The notes under the pieces: generated by a model
The model's database searches: none
The model's input: only the letters and a program-made list of their open reading frames with translations
What the model was told of the DNA's origin: nothing
Translations under genes and position numbers: made by a program
Source: Candidatus Nealsoniibacteriota bacterium
GTDB lineage: Bacteria; Patescibacteriota; Minisyncoccia; Minisyncoccales; PWPS01
Direction: 5' to 3'
Length of the DNA: 32,258 nt
Assembly (NCBI GenBank): GCA_003557645.1
Contig: PWNV01000004.1
Location: forward strand, 1 to 32,258
Shown: piece by piece, positions 1 through 7,911 of the stretch
Numbering within the stretch: position 1 is the stretch's first letter
Layout of the letters: every line of letters begins with the position of its first letter

Positions 1-2
1 CG

Positions 3-422
3 GAAAGATTAGAGTATCATATAGGAACCCGGGCAAAAGCAAGGGCAGGATATCTACACGAACTAACTCCCAGCACCTACTTTGACATAGCATGGCAAAC
101 TCCCGTAAGAATCACCTACTTCTATTTCGCCCCCCTCCCATGGCAAGTGGAAACAAAAGAAGACGTTATGGGGGTAATAGACGCTTCACTTTACCTTATT
201 CTCATCATCTTCTCTGCTATTACTCTTAAAAAGCTAAAAAAGAAAGACAAAGCGCTCTTCATTTCATTGCTACTTATCCTCCTCGTCTTTTCCACCACCT
301 TCGCCTGGGGAACATCCAATTACGGAACATCTCTCCGTCACCGGCAAAAAATAGCCTTCGTCCTTATCATCACCGCTTCTTACTCTATCGCCGAAAGGAG
401 ATCTCTCAAAGAGGGGGCTTGA
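3..422 (+). CDS. C-terminal fragment of a polytopic membrane protein (5' end outside window)
   Basis: The frame of the 147..422 ORF is open back to nt 3 (ERLEYHIGTRAKARAGYLHELTPSTYFDIAWQTPVRITYFYFAPLPWQVETKEDVM...), so 147 is not the true start. Hydrophobic helices follow; family uncertain. Confidence 0.6.
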   Translation, partial: ERLEYHIGTRAKARAGYLHELTPSTYFDIAWQTPVRITYFYFAPLPWQVETKEDVMGVIDASLYLILIIFSAITLKKLKKKDKALFISLLLILLVFSTTFAWGTSNYGTSLRHRQKIAFVLIITASYSIAERRSLKEGA

Positions 423-447
423 CACATATTCATTATGAATATATACT
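419..447 (+). promoter_or_regulatory. Sigma70-type promoter TTGACA-N17-TATACT; spacer is mostly a perfect 8-1-8 palindrome (ATATTCAT T ATGAATAT, 426-442)
   Basis: TTGACA 419-424, TATACT 442-447, exact 17-nt spacer; inverted repeat read directly. Confidence 0.75.
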
Positions 448-486
448 CATTATAGAAAGGTCGATTATAAACCAAAAAATAATACT

Positions 487-687
487 ATGCCAAGATTTGA
501 CGGAACTGGTCCTATGGGCTGTGGTCCCCTCACGGGAAGAGGCTTTGGCCCTTGCAATATGGGACGAAGAAGATTCTTCTCCAAGAAGAACGAACTTGCT
601 GCCTTAGAAGAAGAAGAAAGAATGCTTCAAGAAGAACTAGAAGCTATTCAAGAAGAGAAAAGAGCCCTTCAGGACCAGGCTAAATAA
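487..687 (+). CDS. DUF5320-like small Gly/Met/Cys-rich protein
   Basis: MPRFDGTGPMGCGPLTGRGFGPC resembles the DUF5320 N-terminal signature (GxGPMGxGPxTGRGxGxC), followed by a Glu-rich coiled-coil tail. Confidence 0.75.
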   Translation: MPRFDGTGPMGCGPLTGRGFGPCNMGRRRFFSKKNELAALEEEERMLQEELEAIQEEKRALQDQAK

Positions 688-690
688 AAA

Positions 691-735
691 GAAGGCACGG
701 GAGCCGGCCTCTTATAAAGGGGCCGCGTGACCTTC
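691..735 (+). other. Imperfect stem-loop between DUF5320 and DUF134 genes
   Basis: GAAGG/CCTTC, CACG/CGTG and GGCCTC/GGGGCC paired arms around a TTATAAA loop; only a weak T-rich tail. Confidence 0.5.
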
Positions 736-768
736 TTTCAACTTAAAGAGTAACACAAGAATAAAATC

Positions 769-1047
769 ATGCCAAGACCAAGACTTTGTCGGAGAGTAAG
801 GTTCCGGCCGAAAACAACCTATTTCAAACCCCGAGGAATACCGCTAAGAGAGCTTGAAACAATCACCCTAACTCCCGAAGAAATAGAAGCTTTAAGGCTT
901 AAAAACATAAAAAACCTCGACCAGAAAGAGTGTGCCAAGAAAATGGAAACTTCTCAGAGTACGTTTCAGCGAATCCTCTCTTCTGCTTATAAAAAAACAG
1001 CAAAAGCATTGACGGAAGGAAAAGCAATTGAAATAAGAGAAAATTAA
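769..1047 (+). CDS. DUF134 / UPF0251 family HTH protein (putative DNA-binding regulator)
   Basis: MPRPRLCRRVRFRP...YFKPRGIPLRELETITLTPEEIEALRLKNIKNLDQKECAKKMETSQSTFQRILSSAYKKTAKAL is a typical UPF0251 pattern with a sigma-region-4-like HTH. Confidence 0.85.
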   Translation: MPRPRLCRRVRFRPKTTYFKPRGIPLRELETITLTPEEIEALRLKNIKNLDQKECAKKMETSQSTFQRILSSAYKKTAKALTEGKAIEIREN

Positions 1048-1049
1048 AG

Positions 1050-1075
1050 CCGCCCCTAGAAAAGGGGCGGTTTTT
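1050..1075. terminator. Bidirectional intrinsic terminator between convergent genes
   Basis: CCGCCCCT-AGAAA-AGGGGCGG followed by TTTTT on +; the minus-strand reading lies directly after the stop of the 1074-2102 CDS. Confidence 0.85.
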
Positions 1076-2102
1076 AAAAGGGATCTACCTCTCTCCAGTC
1101 ATCGGGAAGTGGTGGCCTTACCGTAATAATCTCCGTATCAGTACAGCTTAACCCGTCTTTTGTAACGGTTAAAGTTACTTCTTTTGGCCCTTCTATCTCA
1201 AAAACTACACTCAGGCTCGCTTCCGAGCTTTCTTCCGGATCTCCTCCTTCAAACGTCCAGCTTCTAGTATCAAAATCGCCTCCACTATCAGAGAAGATAA
1301 CTTCTTTATCTACAATCGGCTTAGAAGGCTCCCAAGTAAAGCTTGAATCCGGGTACTCGGGGAGCGTTTCAAACGTAGTGCTTACCCAGTCCGACCATAA
1401 TCCATGGTCATTTCTTGACCTTATCTCCCAAACATAACTACTACTGTAATCAAGATTAGTGTAAACATACCCTCCTTCAGAACTGGTAGTAAACTCATCG
1501 GCATTTATCTTCATCTCAGATCTACTATATCCTCCTCCAAAATCTTCGTAATCCCAGTTAAGCGTTACTTGCGGAGTGATCTCACAGTAGTCCGGTGGGT
1601 GAGACACGTCTAAATTCGAGACCACCGGTTTTGGATATGGATAATATCCAGCCATATCCCAACTCATCCATCCTAAAAATCCATCTCCAAAAGAATATCC
1701 AGAGAGAGATCCTTCGTCATACAAAATTCCGTAACCCTCCCCGCTAAGAGATATCCACTCCTCAGGATCTAGTACTTTTGCCCATCCGGTTATCTCTCCT
1801 TCCTCCATGTCAAATCTCGGTACACACGGCACCTCAGGACAACCTCCTACATCAGTAAAACTAATCCACCCAAGAGCATCAGACCAAGCTTTTCCACTTA
1901 TATACCCCTCATCATCAATCTCAACTCCGTAGTTAGAGCCACAAAAACTAATCCACCCTACATTATCGGACCAAGCAAAACCAAAGATACTGTCTTCCGA
2001 GCAGTCCGTGTTAACACTACCCACTCTGTTAAAACTAAAAAGAAAAATCCCCATAAAGATTAAAAAAGAGAGGATTAAGATTTCAGTTTTTTTCAAAAAC
2101 AT
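1074..2102 (-). CDS. Exported multi-domain protein: AWSDxxGWISF-type repeats, FN3-like region, PKD-like domain, C-terminal PDDWREVDPF
   Basis: Likely start MFLKKTEILILSFLIFMGIFLF (signal peptide/TM), internal to the 2141 ORF start. Repeats FAWSDNVGWISF and KAWSDALGWISF, degenerate GWAKVLDPEEWISL, YSFGDGFLGWMSW; PKD-like SFTWEP...SWTFEGGDP...KEVTLTVTKDGLSCTDTEIITV. Confidence 0.8.
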   Translation of the reverse strand: MFLKKTEILILSFLIFMGIFLFSFNRVGSVNTDCSEDSIFGFAWSDNVGWISFCGSNYGVEIDDEGYISGKAWSDALGWISFTDVGGCPEVPCVPRFDMEEGEITGWAKVLDPEEWISLSGEGYGILYDEGSLSGYSFGDGFLGWMSWDMAGYYPYPKPVVSNLDVSHPPDYCEITPQVTLNWDYEDFGGGYSRSEMKINADEFTTSSEGGYVYTNLDYSSSYVWEIRSRNDHGLWSDWVSTTFETLPEYPDSSFTWEPSKPIVDKEVIFSDSGGDFDTRSWTFEGGDPEESSEASLSVVFEIEGPKEVTLTVTKDGLSCTDTEIITVRPPLPDDWREVDPF

Positions 2103-2110
2103 ATTTTTAT

Positions 2111-2368
2111 TTATAACTCCTCTTCCAGCTCCATCAAACAATCGATATTTATGAGCTGTACTTCTCCTTCGTCAGAGTAAATAAAGAAAGGCTCACAGTC
2201 TTCTTTAGCGTGCAGGATTATCTCGTTTACCGCTTGAGCATACCCTTGAACCCAGAAACTATTTAAAACTCTTGTTGAGATATCCCAGATTACGTAACTG
2301 GCAAGTAAAACGACAACAACAATTAACAGCGTGTTCTTTTGAAATATCTTCTTAAAATTACCAGACAT
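2111..2368 (-). CDS. Small single-TM hypothetical protein
   Basis: MSGNFKKIFQKNTLLIVVVVLLASYVIWDISTRV...; the start at 2368 is preferred over 2389 because a strong promoter ends 6 nt upstream of it. Confidence 0.65.
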   Translation of the reverse strand: MSGNFKKIFQKNTLLIVVVVLLASYVIWDISTRVLNSFWVQGYAQAVNEIILHAKEDCEPFFIYSDEGEVQLINIDCLMELEEEL

Positions 2369-2374
2369 ATCAAC

Positions 2375-2403
2375 ATTATAATAAAGCAAAGATTAAATGA
2401 CAA
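2375..2403 (-). promoter_or_regulatory. Promoter TTGTCA-N17-TATAAT positioned for a leaderless transcript
   Basis: -35 at 2398-2403, -10 at 2375-2380 (minus strand), then GTTGAT and the ATG at 2368. Confidence 0.7.
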
Positions 2404-2413
2404 GTAATAAATG

Positions 2414-2497
2414 CGGAGGAGGTGGGATTCGAACCCACGTGAGCTTGCGCTCGCACGCTTTCCAAGCGTGTGGAATAGACCGCTATCCGACTCCTCC
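2414..2497 (-). tRNA. tRNA-Ser (anticodon GGA)
   Basis: Acceptor GGAGGAG/CTCCTCC, anticodon arm CACGCTTGGAAAGCGTG, long variable arm CGAGCGCAAGCTC, T arm GTGGGTTCGAATCCCAC; CCA not encoded. Confidence 0.95.
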
Positions 2498-3031
2498 CTA
2501 TGCGCTTGGAAGATTGGAAATGGCTTTCGAGAGAAACGGCCTCTTTCCCGCAAAGCGGTACTTTAAGAGACTAAGCACAGTGAGAACATCACCGACTTCT
2601 TCTCTTAGTGGCCCAGGACCAACAAAAACCTCACCTACTTCCTCAAGCAGTGTCCTCGCGTAATCGTTCATTATCTTCTCTCCGCCCTCCTTTTTTAAAT
2701 ACGTCATTATCTTTTTAAACTCCCCTCTATCAAGCCACACCCCCTGGCAAACGTTACAGACATCTACTTTTATTCCAGAATCACCATAATTTACTTCATA
2801 AAGCGGCATGATACAAGTCGGGCAGTGTTTCTTTTCTTTGGAAACACGAAAATCTTTCTCGTTTTTCCATAAATCAACATCCAGCCAATCCAACTTCTTT
2901 TCCTTCATATCTTTAGCTTGAAAAAACTCATCTTTTTCAAACCAAATACCCAAGCAAGTCGGGCAGTGATCAATCTCCGTGTTCTGAAAAACCGCCTTTT
3001 CTAATTTCTGCTCACAATTTGGACAATTCAT
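2498..3031 (-). CDS. TFIIB-type zinc-ribbon protein (two zf-TFIIB modules)
   Basis: MNCPNCEQKLEKAVFQNTEIDHCPTCLGIWFEKDEF and HCPTCIMPLYEVNYGDSGIKVDVCNVCQGVWLDRGEF. Confidence 0.85.
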   Translation of the reverse strand: MNCPNCEQKLEKAVFQNTEIDHCPTCLGIWFEKDEFFQAKDMKEKKLDWLDVDLWKNEKDFRVSKEKKHCPTCIMPLYEVNYGDSGIKVDVCNVCQGVWLDRGEFKKIMTYLKKEGGEKIMNDYARTLLEEVGEVFVGPGPLREEVGDVLTVLSLLKYRFAGKRPFLSKAISNLPSA

Positions 3032-3924
3032 ACATCTATTGATCTTAAGTTTTTAATACGCTCCTCTACCGGAGGATGAGTCATAAAAAGCTTTCTGATA
3101 CGACTCTTCGCCTCCTTCCCTCGAAAGGGACTAACAACATAAAGATGTGCTGTAGCGTCATTTGCTGCCTTGAGCTGGTGAGGATCACTGGAGATCTTCT
3201 CTAAAGCTCTGGCAAGTGCTTCTGGATATCGCGTAGTAAGTGCTGCTGTAGAATCAGCAAGATGTTCTCTTTTACGGGAAATAGCAAACTTCATCACTTG
3301 AGCTAAAACAGGGGCAAGGATGAGGAAAAGGAGAGCACCAGCTAAAACGGCGAGACCAACTCCTCCTTCTCTCTGTCTCATTCCTCCAAAAAACGCCATA
3401 CGGAAGAAGAAATCAGCAATAAGAACAACTACCCCTACCAGCACCACTACCACAGATTGAATAAGAATATCACGGTTTCCGATGTGAGCAAGCTCGTGCG
3501 CTATAACCGCCTCCAGTTCCACTCTTTCCAGCCTCTCTAAAAGCCCTGTGGTAACAGCAATAACACCGTGCTTAGGATCGCGCCCTGTGGCGAAGGCGTT
3601 GGGCTGTTTATCTTCTATCACAAAAAGACGAGGGACCGGAAGACCATTTGTAATCGCCAGATTCTCTGCAATACGATACAGCTCTGGATTGTCATCCTTT
3701 TTTATCGGCGTGGCCTTACTCATTCTCAAGATAATCTTGTCCGAGTACCAGTAAGAGCTAAAACTCATCACCACCGAAATCCCTACCGCCAAGTAGAGTA
3801 TCCACTGCCCTTCAAACACGTAACTTAAAACCCATCCCACGGCCATAATGAGAAGAAAAAATCCAAACAAATAAAGATACGTGCGAAAAATATTCTTTTC
3901 CGCTTCTCTGTATAGTGTTGCCAT
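3028..3924 (-). CDS. htpX: M48 family membrane metalloprotease HtpX
   Basis: HELAH zinc motif, NAFATGRDPKHGVIAVTTGLL, multiple TM helices. Confidence 0.93.
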   Translation of the reverse strand: MATLYREAEKNIFRTYLYLFGFFLLIMAVGWVLSYVFEGQWILYLAVGISVVMSFSSYWYSDKIILRMSKATPIKKDDNPELYRIAENLAITNGLPVPRLFVIEDKQPNAFATGRDPKHGVIAVTTGLLERLERVELEAVIAHELAHIGNRDILIQSVVVVLVGVVVLIADFFFRMAFFGGMRQREGGVGLAVLAGALLFLILAPVLAQVMKFAISRKREHLADSTAALTTRYPEALARALEKISSDPHQLKAANDATAHLYVVSPFRGKEAKSRIRKLFMTHPPVEERIKNLRSIDV

Positions 3925-3927
3925 GTT

Positions 3928-4494
3928 TTAGAAACTTACGTTTACAGGATCTCTTTCTTCTTTATTTTCTATTTCAAAGAAATCCTGCTTTTCAAATCCA
4001 AACATACCAGCGACAAGATTTACCGGGAACATCTCTACTTTAGTATTAATCTCTTTGACGTTGCGATTGTAGAATCTTCTGGAAGCCTGAATCTTGTCCT
4101 CGGTATCCCTAATCTCTTTTTGTAGTTCAATGAAATTTTCTGATGCCTTTAAATCGGGATAATTCTCTGAAACCGCAAAAAGACTCTTTAGTGCGCCCGC
4201 AAGTTGGTTTTCCGCTTCTCCCACTTTCTTGGGATCACCGGACTGCTCTGCGCTCATTGCACTCGCTCTCGCCTTGGTTACTCTTTCAAAAATCTCTCTT
4301 TCGTGAGTTGCATATCCTTTCACCGTCTCTACTAAGTTAGGGATAAGATCATATCTTCTCTTAAGCTGTACGTCTATATCTGCCCAAGCTTCCTTTACCC
4401 TGTTTCTTAAAGTTACAAGGCGGTTATAGGAAAAGACAAGCCAGAGAAGAAGTAAAACAATCAGTCCTATTAAAATATTAACTGGCGTAAACAT
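3928..4494 (-). CDS. lemA: LemA family protein
   Basis: YNRLVTLRNRVKEAWADIDVQLKRRYDLIPNLVETVKGYATHE...; N-terminal TM; adjacent to htpX. Confidence 0.93.
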   Translation of the reverse strand: MFTPVNILIGLIVLLLLWLVFSYNRLVTLRNRVKEAWADIDVQLKRRYDLIPNLVETVKGYATHEREIFERVTKARASAMSAEQSGDPKKVGEAENQLAGALKSLFAVSENYPDLKASENFIELQKEIRDTEDKIQASRRFYNRNVKEINTKVEMFPVNLVAGMFGFEKQDFFEIENKEERDPVNVSF

Positions 4495-4525
4495 ATTTTT
4501 GTTAAATTACTTTATTACTTCTTAG

Positions 4526-4554
4526 ATTATAAATCACTTTCGCCATCCTTACAA
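4526..4554 (-). promoter_or_regulatory. lemA-htpX operon promoter TTGTAA-N17-TATAAT
   Basis: -35 at 4549-4554, -10 at 4526-4531 on minus strand, predicted leader about 25 nt. Confidence 0.6.
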
Positions 4555-4593
4555 GAAAACCGCAAAGAAAACAAGTCCTTCGCGGTTTCTTGT
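4551..4593 (-). terminator. groEL 3' hairpin / intrinsic terminator
   Basis: ACAAGAAACCGCGAAG...CTTTGCGGTTTTCTTGT, long stem with one bulge, just after the groEL stop. Confidence 0.7.
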
Positions 4594-4606
4594 CTTCTTT
4601 TTCTTT

Positions 4607-6537
<1,931 letters not shown>

Positions 6538-6571
6538 ATTAATTAATACTTTACTTTTAAAACGACCATTT

Positions 6572-6598
6572 TTAGCAGTTAACCTGCAAGAGTGCTAA
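6572..6598 (-). promoter_or_regulatory. CIRCE element (HrcA operator) upstream of groES
   Basis: Plus strand TTAGCAGTT-N9-GAGTGCTAA; consensus TTAGCACTC-N9-GAGTGCTAA, one perfect arm and one arm with two mismatches. Confidence 0.88.
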
Positions 6599-6602
6599 GT
6601 CC

Positions 6603-6631
6603 ATTATTACCTATCTTTTATTCTCTGTCAA
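6603..6631 (-). promoter_or_regulatory. groESL promoter TTGACA-N17-AATAAT
   Basis: -35 at 6626-6631, -10 at 6603-6608 on minus strand; overlaps the 3' end of the upstream CDS. Confidence 0.6.
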
Positions 6632-7261
6632 GTAGATAAAAAAAACAGGGCAGAACAACAGCTCTACCCTTCTTTCGATATAAATAATAAACAAAGAAAA
6701 AAATAATCCTTGATAAAAAAGAATCTTTTTATCTAGAGGAACAGGGTCAAGAAACGCTAATTGAAAAGAACTCTTTTTATGTTTAATGTCAATTTCAGGA
6801 CGACTAAAAGAACGCCTTTCTTTATCTGCAACAATCATTGCTACTTCGTTATTTTCTCTCTTCGTTGGCTTTTTTCCTTCATACTCTAACCATATATGCG
6901 TAGGAGAAAATACTGCCTTGTAAGGAATATCAAGGAACTCAAACACGGAAGCTAAAATAATAAATCTTGTTTTACAGTCCCCTTTTCCCATCAACAACGC
7001 CTCTTTTGTGCTAGGGAAGTACCAAGGCTTGCCGTAAGTTTTCCAGTCATGGCTGTAAGGAACAGCAGATTTAATAAAATTCTCAATCTCTGCGGGTTCC
7101 TCTGGAAGATCCTCAAAAAATCCTGCTACAGCAATCTCATCTACTGGAGAATTAAAAAGACGATAAACACTTTTCCCAAGGTCCAGTGGATTAGGATAAC
7201 AAACAAAGAACGTCCATAAAAATAAAAACCCAAAACCAAAAAAGAGACCTTTCTTTGTCAC
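6611..7261 (-). CDS. Transglutaminase-like (papain-like fold) membrane protein
   Basis: VPYSHDWKTYGKPWYFPSTKEALLMGKGDCKTRFIILASVFEFLDIPYKAVFSPTHIWLEY (Cys/His catalytic-like motifs); terminal TM segments; GTG start with a perfect AGGAGG. Confidence 0.75.
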   Translation of the reverse strand: MTKKGLFFGFGFLFLWTFFVCYPNPLDLGKSVYRLFNSPVDEIAVAGFFEDLPEEPAEIENFIKSAVPYSHDWKTYGKPWYFPSTKEALLMGKGDCKTRFIILASVFEFLDIPYKAVFSPTHIWLEYEGKKPTKRENNEVAMIVADKERRSFSRPEIDIKHKKSSFQLAFLDPVPLDKKILFYQGLFFSLFIIYIERRVELLFCPVFFIYLTENKR

Positions 7262-7294
7262 TGTTTATTACCTCCTTTCAAATGAACTGCTGAG

Positions 7295-7303
7295 ATTATA
7301 GCA
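7295..7303 (-). promoter_or_regulatory. Extended -10 promoter TGCTATAAT for the transglutaminase-like gene
   Basis: Minus strand TGC-TATAAT, about 28-nt leader containing AGGAGG (7271-7276) 9 nt before GTG. Confidence 0.6.
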
Positions 7304-7348
7304 CAAAAACCTTGCAAAATCCACTATTTATGGTACACTGCGGAAAGT

Positions 7349-7693
7349 ATGAATCTTCTCTCGCATATTGTCGCTGGAATAGTAGGGTTCTTCCTAGCAG
7401 AATGGCTCATAGAAGGCGTAACGATAGATCCCTCACAAATAATTATCTATGCAGGAGTGGTCTTGGGAATTCTTAACTTCTTTGTAAGGCCTGTCTTAAG
7501 GCTTCTTACTTTCCCTTTTCACATAATTACTCTCGGCCTCTCCTCATTTCTTTTAAACATTATTATTATCTGGTTCGTGCAGGCAATTTTTCTAGAGATA
7601 CGTATTGACGTTTTTCTCCCCTTGCTTTACACTACCATTATTATCTGGCTTTTGGAGTTTGCACTTCAATCCTTTGCTGAAAACAAAACATGA
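7349..7693 (+). CDS. YvlD / 'phage holin family 4' (PF04020-type) membrane protein
   Basis: IVAGIVGFFLAEWLIEGVTI...VLGILNFFVRPVLRLLTFPFHIITLGLSSFLLNIIIIW, four TM helices. Confidence 0.85.
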   Translation: MNLLSHIVAGIVGFFLAEWLIEGVTIDPSQIIIYAGVVLGILNFFVRPVLRLLTFPFHIITLGLSSFLLNIIIIWFVQAIFLEIRIDVFLPLLYTTIIIWLLEFALQSFAENKT

Positions 7694-7905
7694 AAGAAAT
7701 ACTACCTTTTCTACAAATCATTATTTCTATACTTCTTATCACTGTAATTCTCCTCCAACAAGGAAGAGCGGCCATGGGATCTGCCTTTGGTCAAGGAGAG
7801 GGGTTTCACTCGGAAAAAAGAGGGATGGAGAAAACTCTTTACCTTGGGACTATTATTCTCGGGATAACTTTTGTTTCTCTTGCTGTCCTCAATCTCTTCC
7901 TGTAA
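7690..7905 (+). CDS. secG: Preprotein translocase subunit SecG
   Basis: 71 aa, ISILLITVILLQQGRAAMGSAFGQG...two TM helices; ATGA overlap with the upstream CDS. Confidence 0.88.
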   Translation: MKEILPFLQIIISILLITVILLQQGRAAMGSAFGQGEGFHSEKRGMEKTLYLGTIILGITFVSLAVLNLFL

Positions 7906-7911
7906 TAGAGT

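Noticed and set aside
419-607. ORF 419..607 (+)
   Set aside because: Overlaps the promoter and operator and the DUF5320 gene in another frame; low-complexity translation with no recognisable family.
1081-1114. The near-identical nucleotide stretch shared with 32146-32179 as a recombination or mobile-element repeat
   Set aside because: The similarity follows the encoded peptide, with mostly synonymous differences, and fades in the upstream coding region and past the stop; protein-level constraint explains it better.
2323-2663. ORFs 2323..2553 (-) and 2397..2663 (+) crossing the tRNA-Ser locus
   Set aside because: They overlap the tRNA and the better-supported zinc-ribbon and small membrane protein genes; translations show no family features.
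7349-7693. Prophage signal from the 'phage holin' label
   Set aside because: PF04020/YvlD-type proteins are ordinary chromosomal membrane proteins despite the name; no other phage genes nearby.
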